A stretch of 64,000 nt of DNA. It comes from Moniliophthora roreri. Lineage: Eukaryota > Basidiomycota > Agaricomycetes > Agaricales > Marasmiaceae. Position 1 is the first letter of the stretch, and the number at the start of each line of letters is the position of its first letter. The notes below the pieces were generated by a model. It worked only from the letters and a program-made list of their open reading frames with translations, did no database searches and was not told the origin of the DNA. A program made the translations under genes and the position numbers. The stretch is from contig LATX02000246.1 of assembly GCA_001466705.2 (NCBI GenBank), positions 1 to 64,000 of the forward strand. The letters are read 5' to 3'. Below, piece by piece: positions 1-11,699 of the stretch.

Positions 1-267
1 CTTTGGTGCAGTCTCTATCAAATTCAGGAGGAGGGGCAAGCTTGGAGGCTTTCTGACAGCAGGGTCTGATATAGCAGCAGTAGCAGGACCAAGAGGTGGG
101 ACAGGTGGTGGTGGAGCTGGTGGTAAGGAAGATGATGGTTGTGACGAAGTTTTGAGCTGTTCTATGGGTGATAATAGCGCTTCCAGCGCGTTCTGTGTGG
201 CTGTGTGACACTCTTGTGACAGCTTCAACTCTGGTTCAATCTGGGACAACCTATCTCCAGAATCCAT
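1..267 (-). pseudogene. N-terminal part of an LTR-retrotransposon Gag (family A)
   Basis: The minus strand has an ATG at 267-265 followed by 89 open codons to the window edge. The predicted start is MDSGDRLSQIEPELKLSQ, then a proline-rich stretch. Near the edge the frame reads KPPSLPLLLNLIETAPK, but the +1 frame gives KLAPPPEFDRDCTKG, which resembles the PPxFDGDRxKG motif at the start of the capsid region in fungal Ty3/gypsy Gags. A one-base frameshift near position 45 is therefore likely. It lies directly downstream of the LTR at 389-1133 on the same strand, as expected for gag after a 5' LTR. The rest of the element is outside the window. Family assignment is an inference from the motif and the position. 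Confidence 0.6.
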
Positions 268-388
268 CTCTGATTGGCTCCAAAGGCAATAGTGGTGACA
301 AGAATAGTGGTGTGAGAGTTAGGAAGTAGTTGGGAAGTGAAAACTTCGAAATGAGGTTGAGTGGCTCAGTGGCTCAGTGGCAACCACC

Positions 389-1133
389 TGGTAACTTGGA
401 GTTTTAGCCTTTTCTACTGTGAGGGCGACCTCTGGAGGATATCACACAAGCCTAGCAATGGGAGATCCAAAGAGAAAAGGCTAAAAGGATTCCACTGCCA
501 TGGTTACAGTATATATGACAGAGTATGGAGGGGTTTTAACTCACATGATCTAAACTACATCATATATGATGACATCTCAAGAAGGTGTGGGAACCATGAC
601 ATATCTAAGCGCCAGAGCGCTAAAATATGTGTCTAAATAATGAAAGAACATATAACAATGAAGTTAAAGCATATAAAACATCGCAGCATGTATAGTAGAA
701 CAATAAAAGAGTATACAAAGTGAAACTCACAAAGTGCTGCAAGTGAGCTGATAAGACTTGCAGCGAAAAATAAAGATTACGCAATAACGGATGGATATAC
801 AGACCTGCGGCATTGGGGATAAGGATTTCGATGGTGCAGAATACACTGGAATGCACCATTAATCCCACGGTCCAACAGGTAACGCGCTACGAACGTTTGA
901 AATCCAAAATGCATAACTCAGTGAGTTGAGCACTTTGATGTTCAACTGAGTATACTGGATGATCTAGAGATGCTATAAGATAACTGTAGGTGCAGAATTG
1001 AATGGGAATATAAAGAGAATATATGTACAACACTCCGGACACTGTACCTCATCACAACAACTTGTAATAGAGCAACTAAGTGCACTACTCTAGTATAGTA
1101 AGGTAATAAGGAAAACAGGTGTTCCCCTTAACA
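389..1133 (-). repeat. LTR of family A retrotransposon (5' LTR, minus strand)
   Basis: Read on the minus strand it begins TGTTAAGGGGAACA at 1133 and runs to about 389 (ending TTACCA), about 745 bp. Most of it matches, in reverse complement, the two plus-strand copies at 3731-4270 and 4844-5477. Just inside it lies GGTGGTTGCCACTGAGCC, a possible primer-binding site, followed by the gag start at 267. The inner boundary is a best guess because the other copies are truncated before reaching it. Confidence 0.7.
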
Positions 1134-1353
1134 CTAACTGTGATGGCTCAATCTGTCTTGTGACAGAATGAATAATATGGTTGATTGGAAGCAGCACATC
1201 TTATGTCTCTATCTAAGTCTGGATCAAGACAGATATTATTGAAGTGACCACACTCTGATTCTCCCTCAAGAGAGTCACAGATATCATCCTCAAAGAAGCC
1301 ATGTCATGCAGCCAATGTGAGCTTGGTGACATTATCATTCAAGCAGTCCTTTC

Positions 1354-2012
1354 ATGCTGCAGACCCCAAAGCCTCCACCAAACCCAAGCTCTCACACTGT
1401 CCCATGTGCCTTGGTCAAGACAAGCACAACATCAAGACCTGCAGTTGTAAGGCCTTATAAGACAAGAAGACACCTACCCAATGCTCCTGTAATAATCCAA
1501 AACCCAGATGGTGTTGAACTCTGCTCCAACTGGCAGCAGCCAAATGGATGCCAGACACCCAACACCTGACAAAGCACAAGTGCTCAGGATGTGGAGATGC
1601 TCATCACAGAGCTCAGAACTGTCTTCTCAGAGTGAAGAGCAGCAGTGCTAATGCCACTTCATGCTGAAGCATGGCACTGCAGGAAACAGGCCTATTGTGT
1701 AAATATGACAATCTTGCTCATTCCATCAAGCATGGATTCCATGCCAGTATTCCCACCTTCCAATACACTTTCACCTCATCCAACAAGATAACTTCTGAGA
1801 AGCACCAAATAGCTTTCACAGCCATTGTCAAGAAGAAGCTATGCATCAAGCACTGGCTAGGCCCTTACCATAAACACATTATTGAAAGTGTGCTAGGCCC
1901 TTTTCAGACATCACCAATCACTATGGTCCCTAAGCTGGGGAAGCCAGGAAAGTTCCAACTTGTACTTTTGAAAACTTCTTGTACTAGTACAAACTACTCT
2001 CCTTTCCATTAA
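1354..2012 (+). pseudogene. DIRS-like (tyrosine-recombinase) retroelement gag/RT relic
   Basis: Broken reading frames keep landmarks of the Agaricomycete DIRS-like retroelement polyprotein. From 1398 the frame reads CPMCLGQDKHNIKTC; further on come LCSNWQQPNGC and HKCSGCGDAHHRAQNC, the cysteine/histidine knuckles of the Gag-like part. The open frame 1671-2012 contains LGPFQTSPITMVPKLGKPGK, which resembles the conserved region just before the reverse transcriptase (xIGPFQTSPLxxxPKPGKPGKFR). At least two frame changes and an in-frame TAA separate these pieces. Only about 0.7 kb survives; the RT catalytic core, RNase H and recombinase are absent. The family call is from recall of motifs. Confidence 0.6.
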
Positions 2013-2513
2013 CAACAAATGTTACATTCTCACCAAGCCTTCTTGACAGATATACTATATATCATCTATTAATTCATCCTAGAAAAGAGAATATTAGAAT
2101 GAGATGAAACAAATATTGAATCAATTCTTCTTGTGAGAACCAGTTTTGGTGTTCTAAAAAGAATAAATAAGAGAAAAGAAAAGAAGACATAGAGGGAGAG
2201 CTTACTTTGGCCAGTGGCTTGAGTTTGATCTGCCATCATGTTGAAGGCTTGTTACCTACAGAGAGCCTGTCTTAGCCTTCTTGGATGTTTGGGGGCCTGA
2301 GAAAACAAATAAATGATGATCAGAACAATGAATATAAGCCTTGACATACCAGAACATCTACATGTCAATGTTTGATACTGTGGGAAGAGCTGGCCTGAGG
2401 GACTAGCTGGTGGGATGGCAAATGGTGCCCAATTTCTGGGACTGGATATGTCAATTGGAGGAACAAAATGAGACAGATAGATCGACTATACCTTTGCAGA
2501 AGGAACCTTAGCT

Positions 2514-3236
2514 TTAGTTAGGACCAGGCTTGGACAGCAGTGGAGTAGACTCATAGTGGAAGGATTCATTGGATCTGGCAGCCTTATTGTTCTTTGTGGG
2601 TTCATCATTGAGTTTGTCAGCCTGGCTTCCATCAGCATCTTGGTTGCCATTGCAATCTTCTTTGGATTTGGAGTCAGTGCAAGTGTAGTCAATGTCAGTG
2701 TTGTCAATGGGTAAGGCAAACTCTACTTGATACAAGGACATGACTTTATTGAAGGGTGGTAGATCTGATTGTAGAGAGCAAGCCTAGAAAATGAATGGAT
2801 TAGAAAAGGGCGAAGTAAATAGATGATGGAGCAAATATACCTTGTAAGAACACTTTTTGCACCAGAAGTGTACTACATTGTCAGAAAGCATGGCAGACAA
2901 AAGCTTTGAAGGGACATGGACCTTATATTGGCCCTGGAGTGTATCAAGGTCCTCTATGGCTAGAATCAATGAGATACAGGGGGGAGGGTACCAAAGTTGA
3001 ATGGCATCATCTATAAGCTTCAGCTAAGAGAAAAGAGAGATTAGAAATGAAAAAGTTAATATATACACAAAGTTTTGGAAGAGTGCAAACTGGTCATCTT
3101 TCAGTAGTTGCAAAAGCTCATCTCCCTTCTTACTCTGGCAGATAGCATATGAGATCTTATGAAACATGTGATGTATTTTGAGAGTGGCCTTCCAAATCAT
3201 CTCCAGTGTTGGGATAAGCAGATAGCTAATTGGCAA
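2514..3236 (-). pseudogene. Unrecognised spliced gene or gene relic
   Basis: Three exon-like blocks line up on the minus strand. The first (about 3236 to 3066) ends LLQLLKDDQFALFQNF. The second begins LKLIDDAIQLWYPPP and includes ILAIEDLDTLQGQYKVHVPS and CKKCSYK. The third begins ACSLQSDLPPFNKVMSLYQ and ends in an acidic, Asn/Asp-rich tail closing at TAA near 2514. Between blocks are introns of about 50-60 nt with GT...CTTAG and GTATAT...TTCTAG ends, and phase is kept at the first junction. No clear start codon or upstream exon was found, so this may be a fragment. I do not recognise the family and propose no function. Confidence 0.35.
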
Positions 3237-3720
3237 GAAACACTAGACAATGAAGTGGCCATGGCAGAGGTCAAAAGCAATTAGAGGATATACAAGTACC
3301 AGAGGAGGGAAGGGAAGAAAGAAATAAGTGATGTCTCTTACCTTCAGGTATTTTATATGTTTAAACACAAATATGAGAATCTAACTAATAGAAGGATAGA
3401 ACGAGAAATGAACTTATTCAATAGAGTAAGAGACCAGGTCAAGAAAGGGAATCAGACCAGAGTGAAATTGATGATTTACATACTAAATGAGTGCTTATGG
3501 ACATGGTGATCTCAGAGATCAATCAGGTAATCCACTAAGTCCAGCATCTCAGAAGAAACATATAAAACTTGAGATAGAGATTGTCCCCTTGAGATATTGG
3601 GGTACTATTGGATAGAGCTGAATTTTGTCTTTATAAGAGTGGTTAGCATGTTATTGCAAGTCCCTAATTTGAAAAAGTTGAACAAATAGACATTGGATTG
3701 GGGACAATCCAATTTTGTTT
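3237..3720. other. No gene seen
   Basis: AT-rich sequence between the relic gene and the polypurine tract at 3721. The last 150 bp may be the 3' end of a family A element. Nothing else is supported. Confidence 0.4.
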
Positions 3721-4270
3721 GGGGGGGAGATGTAAGAGGAACACCTATTTTCCTTATTACCTTACTATACTAGAGTAGTGCACTTAGTTGCTCTATTACA
3801 AGTTGTTGTGATGAGGTACAGTGTCCGGAGTGTTGTACATATATATTCTCCTTCAATTCTGCACCTACAGTTATCTTATAGCATCTCTAGATCATCCAGT
3901 ATGTTCAGTTGAACATCAAAGTGCTCAACTCACTGAGTTACGCATTTTCGATTTCAAACATTCGTAGCGTTACCTGTTGGACCGTGGGATTAATGGTGCA
4001 TTCCAGTGTATTCTGCACCATCGAAATCCTTATCCCCAATGCCGCAGGTCCCTATGTCCATCCGTTATTGCGTAATCTTTATTTTTCGGTGCAAGTCTTA
4101 TCAGCTCATTTGCAGCACTTTGTGAGTTTCACTTTGTATATCCTTTTACTGTTCTACTATACATGCTGTGATGTTTTTATATGTTATACCTTCATTGTTA
4201 TATATTCTTCTATTGTTTAGACACAGATTTTAGCGCTCTGGCACTTAGATATGTCATAGTTCTCATGCCT
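3721..4270 (+). repeat. Family A 3' LTR with polypurine tract, truncated at an N
   Basis: A purine run (GGGGGGGAGA, 3721-3730) directly precedes TGTAAGAGGAACACC at 3731, the arrangement expected of a polypurine tract followed by a 3' LTR in plus orientation. The LTR matches 389-1133 in reverse complement and stops at the N at 4271. The roughly 200 bp upstream look like the AT-rich 3' untranslated end of a gypsy element, but no integrase or chromodomain is recognisable there. Confidence 0.65.
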
Positions 4271-4304
4271 NAGAAAAAGAGATATGATCAGATACTGGAT
4301 GACA

Positions 4305-4385
4305 CCTGGAATAGCATAACAGATGTGTTGGCAGGACATATTAAAGGATAGCACAAAGGCCTTGGGTTCAAATCCTAGAAAGGCA
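4305..4385 (+). repeat. tRNA-like Pol III promoter region (possible SINE head)
   Basis: TAGCATAACAG at 4312-4322 fits the A-box consensus TRGYNNARNNG at every fixed position. GGTTCAAATCC at 4365-4375 fits the B-box consensus GGTTCRANNCC. Their starts are 53 nt apart, longer than in a standard tRNA. The sequence around the B-box could pair as a T-stem, but the would-be acceptor strands do not pair, so this is not a functional tRNA gene. A tRNA-derived SINE is the likeliest reading. No second copy was seen in the window. Confidence 0.4.
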
Positions 4386-4843
4386 CATTGCCAAAGTTGA
4401 ATCAATATGGCTTTTTGCCATCAGTAATGACAATATAGAAATCAGACAGAAGTCAGAACGACTGTCATTGGCTATATGCACCTTTTAGAAGGTCCATAGA
4501 AGACTTAGCAAAGTAATATGGATGAATAGAAAAGAGATATCCAGACATTTATTAGTAGATACTGGACATCAGCAACACTATTAGGTGATATACAACACTG
4601 TGTTTAAGATAAGTCCATAATGAAAGGCTATATAAATGAAGAGAACATTGTAAAGACATGAAGCAAACAGAAGATGGAAGTCTACTGAATTGACCCCAGA
4701 GCATCTTGTGAATATGAGTGTAAGCTTGGCAGTAATGGCGAATGATAGGGACAAAAAGTGAAAGCACTTCATTCAGCCACCTGAGAAGCAGTGTTAGAAG
4801 GCCCAGCCACAGTCTCTTGAGGACTAGGAACAACCTCCACATT

Positions 4844-5477
4844 TGTAAGGGGAACATCTGTTTTCCTAATTACCTTACTATACTAGAGTGGTGTACTTAG
4901 TTGCTTCATTTCGAGTTGTTATGATGAGGTACAGTGTTCGGAGTGTTGTACATATAATCTCTTTATGTTTCCCTTCAATTCTGCACCTACAGCTATCTTA
5001 TAGCATCTCTAGATCATCCAGTATGTTCAGTTGAACATCAAAGTGCTCAACTCACTGAGTTACGCATTTTCGATTTCAAATGTTCGTAGCGCGTTACCTG
5101 TTGGACCGTGGGATTAATGGTGCATTCCAGTGTATTCTGCACCATCGAAATCCTTATCCCCAATGCCGCAGGTCCCTATGTCCATCCGTTATTGCGTAAT
5201 CTTTATTTTTCGGTGCAAGTCTTATCAGCTCATTTGCAGCACTTTGTGAGTTTCACTTTGTATATCCTTTGACTGTTCTACTATACATGCTGCGATGTTT
5301 TTATATGTTATACCTTCATTGTTATATGTTCTTCTATTGTTTAGACACGGATTTTAGCGCTCTGGTGCTTAGATATGTCATAGTTCTCACGCCTTCTTAG
5401 ACGTCGTCATATATGATGTAGTTTAGGTCATGTGAGTCAAGAACCCCCCAATACTTCGTTATATATACTGTATCCAT
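4844..5477 (+). repeat. Family A LTR, third copy
   Basis: It begins TGTAAGGGGAACATC at 4844 and follows the copy at 3731 closely, extending further 3' to the N at 5478. The 4386-4843 flank before it has no polypurine tract and differs from the flank of the second copy, so this is a separate insertion or an independently assembled allele. Confidence 0.7.
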
Positions 5478-5478
5478 N

Positions 5479-7011
5479 TTTGACAAACTTGACGACGACA
5501 AGTTTTCCCGCATCTTCTCCGTCCAATAGTTTGGCCTGGAAAGTAGCACACGTCGGCTCAGGCTCCAGTGGCTGGACATATGAGAAGGTCACGCTCTGCC
5601 CAGTGGAATCGACGACGGAGTTGATGTAGGGGCAAAATCGTGGTGCAACGTGTCCCGAGATAACGGTTGGTGCCGCAAGGTTGCTGTAGTACTGTTTCAG
5701 CTCAGTGATCCCAAGACGAAGGGCGTAAAGCAATCTCCCAAGATTGATGACTTGCTCATTATCCAGTGCACGACTGCAACCGAACCACTCGAAGCCAGAT
5801 AGACGTTGCACGATAGTACGAGACGTCATGACGGCGCCAAGGATACCTATCCATGATCCAGCTAGTCCTACAAGGAATGAAGGACAGCAGGAGACATCAC
5901 GAATCCGCTCGCTCTAAACCACGGTGTCAGTGAGGAGAATGAGCAAATGGGGGTAGCAGACTTACATCGTCCTGGCAATAAAACCTGGCATATGAAAAGG
6001 ATACCTGGACAGAGGGATCACATCCACCACTGCCCCACTCGCTTTTGATCTCGACAATATCAGGAGCTGCAAAGACGTTCATTGGGGTTGGATGGGGTGA
6101 CATAAAATCCGCCGACGAGCTGTCCTTGTTGACGAGCTCACTGAGTGCACTCCCCATGATGTCTGCAAGTGTCTGCCTACAATCACTTGAGCGAGGATTT
6201 TCCAAAACCCTGATGACGGACAACTGTCGAATGAGCTTGGCGGTGCTGCAAAGAACATCGTCGGGGACTTGCAGGTCGGGGTCGCGAGCATTGGACAAAA
6301 AATTGGCAAAGGCCGGATGATAAAGTTCAATGGGGAGAGCAGTGGTCGTGTTCCCTGATTCGTTGAAACGCCCGTCGAGAAGGGCATTGTCGGAGGCCTG
6401 GTTTTCACTGTAGTTGTTCGATTTCGCAGCCGCGGAAGGGGATTTCCCAGACATTACAGCCTCGGTGTACCGCTTAAAATCTGCAATACCGTTAGTGTCA
6501 GGGCTAAAGGCAAAAATTGACATACGCACCCCGTTCCATCTTCCCAACAACATCGCGAGCCTCATCATCGTCCTGTGTGGAGGACGGAACTACCGCAGGT
6601 TGGTTAGAGTGCTCAAAGCACACAATGAGAGACCACCGGGGCAATATCTCATCGGCCGCTACGCCAAACACCTCGTGGATAATATCATCTGAGAAGAGTT
6701 CGCCTGCATATTCATCCAAAGTTTTGTCTTCGAGGGCTCGACATACGATGGTCTTGTTCAGTTTTGTTGGAGAATGGGGCTATTTCCATATCAGTGATGC
6801 CGTCCACAACTATGCACTTGTTTCAACTCGCCTTGTGGAATGTAGCAGTTGTGCTAGTAATTTCGGGATGCTCGGCGCATATCTCTTTCCTAAGGTCGCG
6901 AAGGGCACCAGTTGACTCGACCTCCACCGTGCTCAGAAACATTCTGATCGTGTCAATGTTCTGTGGTGTGGGGATCCCGATGAAGGCGACGTAGCTGCAC
7001 TTCACAATCAT
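5479..7011 (-). pseudogene. Crinkler-like protein with kinase fold, copy A (truncated)
   Basis: Minus-strand gene with ATG at 7011. Exon 1 (7011-6530) encodes a short N-terminal domain (MIVKCSYVAFIGIPTPQNI; ALRDLRKEICAEHPEI) reminiscent of the ubiquitin-like header of Crinkler proteins. Intron 6529-6481 is 49 nt with a CTAAC branch point. Exon 2 (6480-5966) contains KSNNYSENQASDNALLDGRF and PIELYHPAFANFLSNA. Intron 5965-5914 is 52 nt. Exon 3 contains CCPSFLVGLAGSWIGILGAV and ends at KLVVVKFVK, the strand carrying the ATP-binding lysine of a kinase fold, where the N at 5478 cuts it off. Breaks: TGA at 6825-6823 where copy C has TGG, and a frame change near 6750. In fungi such genes are usually described as CRN-like with unknown targets. 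The family call is moderately sure. Confidence 0.6.
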
Positions 7012-7255
7012 GGCTGAACGTTGAGGAGGGGTTGAGTGACAACCTGCAATTTTTGAGCTCGGTTACATATTGTCAGGTCACAAGTCACATGAGCGTAACC
7101 AACCATGCTGTCACCCAGAATTGCCACCGGAGTTACGAGTCCGAGCTTGTCTTCTTCTGCTAATTTTCTCCCTGTACGGAAGGTACAGTATAAGATGGGT
7201 GAGAAAGTTATGGTCCGATAGTTCGTTTTTCGTTTCGGCTTTGCTCTCATCATCG
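7012..7255. promoter_or_regulatory. Upstream region of Crinkler copy A
   Basis: This stretch is conserved with the regions upstream of copies B (11466-11690) and C (14684-14850), including GTCAGGTCACAAGTCACATG. Conservation across decayed copies suggests a shared ancestral promoter or 5' UTR. A coding unit on the opposite strand (X) lies beyond it in copies B and C, so it may be a divergent promoter. No individual site could be defined. Confidence 0.35.
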
Positions 7256-10200
7256 CACTGGGTGCAATAAAGTGTAAGACATGTGAATTATGTTAATCTT
7301 TATGTTAGATTTTCTTTGACAAATTCTATGATAATGCATGTGAATTATAGTAAATTATGTTAATAAATTTCTCATGATTTTACTAGCATAATACACATGC
7401 TGACATTATGCTAAACATTACCTTGATTTTATGCTATGTTGTACAGCATCTATAATAAAGCATAAAACTCATGTAGTACTTATCTGATTTATGCTTATTT
7501 TATGCTATAAAGAAGAATTAGCATAAGTATACTATTTCACATAAAGTAAGATATATACCTTATGTTAAATAGAGTTCATGTAATTATTAAACATTTCATA
7601 TTATTTTACCTCTGACATATTTAGCATAATTCTTAAGAATTATATATGCCTTATAGTAATAAATTGAGAAGATGGAAAGCAGGCCTACCTTTAGATGTAA
7701 TTAAAAGTAAGTACTACAAATCATTAGAGTAATACATATACATTATCACAAAATTGTCTAAGGTTTATATTGATTGATAAGATGGTATATAATATGCTAA
7801 TAATTAGTATATTACCCCAGCATGTACTAATCATTGGTCTCCATGCAGGTAATGTAAATTAGTCTTTATGCAGCAAGTATAGTCCTCATGCATGGCCTTT
7901 ATAGGCAGTATAGTCTCTGTGTGGTCTCTGTGCATAGTCTCTGTGCAGTACATATGACCTTCATACAGTGAGTATAGTCTCTATGTGGTCTCTGTGCATA
8001 GTCTCTCTGCAGTGAGTATGACCTCCATGCAGTAAGTATAGTCCATAGTCTATGCAGGCAGTATAGTCTCTGTACAAGCAGTACAGTCTCCCTACAGTCA
8101 GTACAGCCTCCATGCAGTATAGTTACTATACAGGCATTATAGTCTCTATGCAGGCAGTATAGTCTTCATACAGGCAGTATAGTCTCCCTGCAGGCAGTAC
8201 AGTCTCTATGCAGGCAGTATAGTCTTTCTGCAGGCAGTATAGTCTTCATGCAGACAGTATAGTCTCTGTGTAGTAAGTATAGCCTCCATGCAGTGAGTAC
8301 AACCTCCATGTAGTGAGTATAGTCTTCATGCATGGTCAATACAGACAGTATGGCCTTTATGAAGATTATATGATCTCTATGCAGTAAGTATAGCCTCCAA
8401 GCAGACAGTATAGTCTCTGTGTAGTAAGTATAGTCTCTATGTAGTAAGTATAGCCTCTGTGTAGACAGTATAGTCTCTGTGCAGTAAGTATAGCCTTCAT
8501 GCAACAAATATAGTCTTCATGCATAGTCTATGCAGGCAGTATAGTCTCTATGCAGTAAGTATAGCTTCTATACAGTAAGTATAGTCTCTATATATGGTTT
8601 TTATAGGCAGTATAGTCTCTGTGCAGTGAGTATAACCTTCATGCAGTAAGTATAGTCTTCATGCATAGTCTATACAGGCAGTATAGTCTCTGTGCAGTAA
8701 GTATGGCCTCTATGCAGTGAGTATAGTCTCTATGCAGGCAGTACAGGCAGTATAGTCACCATGCAGGCATTATAGTCTCTATGCAGGCAGTATAGTCTTC
8801 ATGCAAGCAATATAGTCTCTGTGCAGGCAGTATAGTCTTTATGCAGACAGTATAGTCTCCATATAGTAAGTATAGCCTCCATGCGCAGAGACTATACACA
8901 TAGCATGGAGGCTATACTTACTGCATGGAGATTATACTATCTGTATGAAGGCCATACTGCCTGTATTAACCATGCATAGAGACTATACTCACTATATAGA
9001 GGTTGTACTCACTGCATGGAGGCTATGCTTACAGCATAGAGACTATACTGCCTGCATAGACTATGCATGGAGACTATACTTACTGCATAGAGGTCATACT
9101 CACTGCACAGAGACCATACTGCCTGCAGAAACCATGCATAGATGCATAGAGACTATATCTACTGCACAAAGACTGTACTGCCTGCAGAGACTATGCATAG
9201 AGACTATACTCACTGCATAGAGGCCATACTTACTGCATAGAGATTATACTATCTTTATGAAGGCCATACTGCCTGTATTGACTATGTATAGAGACTATAC
9301 TCACTACATAGAGGTTGTACTCACTGCATGGAGACTATACTGCCTGCATGGAGGCTGTACTGCCTGCAGGGAGACTGTACTGCTTGTACAGAGACTATAC
9401 TGCCTGCATAGACTATGCATAGACTATACTTATTGCATGAAGGCTATACTGCCTGTATAGACTATGTATAGAGACTATACTTACTGCATGGAGGTCATAC
9501 TTACTGCAGAGAGACCATGCACAAAGACCATATAGAGACTATACTCACTGCATGGAGGTCATATGTACTGCATAGAGACTATGCACAGAGACCACACAGA
9601 GACTATACTGCCTATAAAGGCCATGCATGAGGACTATACTTGCTGCATAAAGACTAATCTACATTGAATCTACATTACCTGCATGAAGACCAATAATTAG
9701 TACATGCTGGGGTAATATACTAATTATTAGCATATTATATACCATCTTATCAATCAATATAAACCTTAGACAATTTTGTGATAATGTATATGTATTACTC
9801 TAATGATTTGTAGTACTTACTTTTAATTACATCTAAAGGTAGGCCTGCTTTCCATCTTCTCAATTTATTACTATAAGGCATATATAATTCTTAAGAATTA
9901 TGCTAAATATATCAGAGATAAAATAATATAAAATGTTTAATAATTACATGAACTCTATTTAACATAAGGTATATATCTTACTTTATGTGAAATAGTATAC
10001 TTATGCTAATTCTTCTTTATAGCATAAAATAAGCATAAATCAGATAAGTACTACATGAGTTTTATGCTTTATTATAGATGCTGTACAACATAGCATAAAA
10101 TCAAGGTAATGTTTAGCATAATGTCAGCATAATATATGTGTATTATGCTAGTAAAATCATGAGAAATTTATTAACATCAATTCAATAGTAATTTACTATA

Positions 10201-10290
10201 ATTCACATGCATTATTGTAGGATTTGTTAAAGAAAATCTAATATAAAGATTAACATAATTCATGTGTCTTACACTTTATTGCACCCAGTG
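7256..10290. mobile_element. Fold-back (giant palindromic) element
   Basis: The two ends are inverted copies. The left begins CACTGGGTGCAATAAAGTG at 7256 and the right ends with its reverse complement at 10290. The outer arms (about 0.6 kb each, 7256-7850 and 9670-10290) are AT-rich and nearly identical apart from small indels, such as about 11 extra bases in the right arm near 10180. The inner arms are a minisatellite, also inverted about a short loop at 8884-8903. Almost the whole 3,035 bp could fold into one hairpin. No transposase is encoded. The CACTG terminus resembles EnSpm/CACTA-type ends; the flanking bases TCG and TCA are not a clean target duplication. Crinkler copy B keeps the spacer without it. 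Confidence 0.75.
7850..9660. repeat. Minisatellite of about 18-20 bp, inverted about 8884-8903
   Basis: The left half repeats variants of GCAGGCAGTATAGTCTCTAT; the right half carries the reverse complement (ATAGAGACTATACTGCCTGC). Repeats vary in sequence and spacing, and many carry CATGCA. Open frames here translate to monotonous LHRDYT-like repeats on both strands, as expected of an inverted tandem repeat, and are not genes. Confidence 0.85.
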
Positions 10291-10861
10291 TCAGTGAGCC
10301 TCAGAATGTTTCTGCTGAACTACCACACCACAAGCAGACTCATAATTGCCATTGGACCCTAATGGCCCATGGCAGCAAATCTTCACCGGGACTGAGGTCT
10401 GGACAAAAAGCGGGCCATGTGGGCTCAACAGCCACCAGGTTGGGACAAGGACCATTGTTCACTGCACAAAGATATATGGACAATGGAAATACTGTCGCCA
10501 GCTGCCATGAAAGCTACAGATCATATTTTGACTCTGTGCTTCTCAAAGAGTACATTTCCGAATTCTTTTGAGATTTTTTAGGGGCTCTTATAGGCTGTTC
10601 ACTGAATTGGACAGAAATAAGGGTCTGGGACCAGGCCGACTTGAGGTTTGGACAAAAGGCCACCCAATTCGGTATTCTCAGAACGGCTTTGACACCGATT
10701 ATCAGGTTTCTGTCTCCACCACCGTGACCCCAATGCCTCCAAGATTCTTACGGTACAAAGAAGGGCCCTTTGGACTCCCAAACGGAACATCTTATATCAG
10801 AATCTGTCAGTTCAACCTGCTCACAATGTTTTTTCCACTAATATTCTTAATAAAAGTACAT
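10291..10861 (+). pseudogene. Unit X1, unrecognised coding-like sequence
   Basis: This unit is repeated at 11700-12275, and a fragment occurs near 15935. Conserved frames are better preserved than the rest: FDSVLLKEYISEFF near 10530-10570, then IRVWDQADLxFGQK, then STTVTPMPPRF and GPFGLPNGTSYIRI toward 10800. These blocks lie in different frames in X1, so at least one frameshift or unrecognised intron is present. It stands divergently to the Crinkler-like genes. I do not recognise the family. Confidence 0.35.
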
Positions 10862-11465
10862 AGTTGTTTGATTTTGCAGCTGCGGAAGGGGATTTCCCAG
10901 ACATTACAGCCTTAGTGTACCACTTGAAGTCTACAATACAGTTATTGTCAGGGCTAAAGGCAAAAATTAACATACACACCCCATTCCATCTTCCCAACAA
11001 CATCGTTAGCCTCATCATCGTCCTGTGTGGAGGCAGGAACCACTGCCAGTGGGGGGTTTTCAAAGCACACAATGAGAGATCACTGGGGCAATATCTCATC
11101 GGCAGCTACACCGTACACCTCATGAATGATTTCATCCTGCAAGACTGGTTGTGCATACTGGGCCAAGGACTGGTCTTGGAGAACTCAATGGACGATGGGC
11201 TCACTCAGTCTGCTTGGAGAATTGGGCTGCTTACATATCATGGTCAGTCAGTGGTGCGGTCTGCGACTATGTGCTGGTCACTCGCCTTGTAGAATATAGC
11301 GAAAGCGCTACTTAGTTGGGGACACTGGGTGTTTATCTGTTCCCAAAGGTCGAGAAAGAGATCAGTTGTCTCGACCCTCACGACCTCCATGACAATCTCA
11401 ATGGTTTCAATGTTCTGTGGTGTAGGTTTGCCGAAGAAAGTGATGTAGTTGACCGTCGAGAGCAT
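10862..11465 (-). pseudogene. Crinkler-like copy B, 5' part only
   Basis: It starts at 11465 (MLSTVNYITFFGKPTPQNIE), aligning with the starts of copies A and C, and runs through the N-terminal domain (YKASDQHIVAD). It shares the first intron region and stops abruptly after AAAKSNNY at about 10862, where sequence of unit X1 begins. The lobe with GRFN/ELYHPAF and the whole kinase fold are missing. Several frame breaks occur within the remaining 600 bp. It is a truncated tandem copy. Confidence 0.6.
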
Positions 11466-11699
11466 GGCTGAACGTTGACGAGGAGTGTTGAGTGATAATC
11501 TCCAATTTTTGAGGCTTGGCTATTGTCAGGTCACAAGTCACATGAGCGCAACTAACTATGCCATCACCCAGAACTGCCACTGGAGTTATGAGTCTGAGTT
11601 TTCTTCTGCTTTTTCTCTATATGGAAGGTATGTATAACATGAGGTGGGAAAACATAGTTTGTTTTTCATTTCGGCTTTGCTCTCATTGTCGATCAGACT
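11466..11699. promoter_or_regulatory. Spacer between Crinkler copy B and unit X2 (unoccupied site)
   Basis: This spacer aligns with 7012-7255 plus 10291 onwards, and with 14684-14851 plus 15863 onwards, but has no inserted element. It therefore shows the likely ancestral spacer before the insertions at the other two copies. Confidence 0.5.

Noticed and set aside
4312..4375. Functional tRNA gene
   Set aside because: A and B boxes are present but the acceptor strands do not pair and spacing is too long.
8166..9460. Open frames on both strands encoding LHRDYT-like repeats
   Set aside because: They are translations of the inverted minisatellite; the same peptide appears on both strands because the region is a palindrome.
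7850..9660. CRISPR-like array
   Set aside because: Repeats are degenerate, about 18-20 bp, adjoin with no regular unique spacers, and the setting is eukaryotic.
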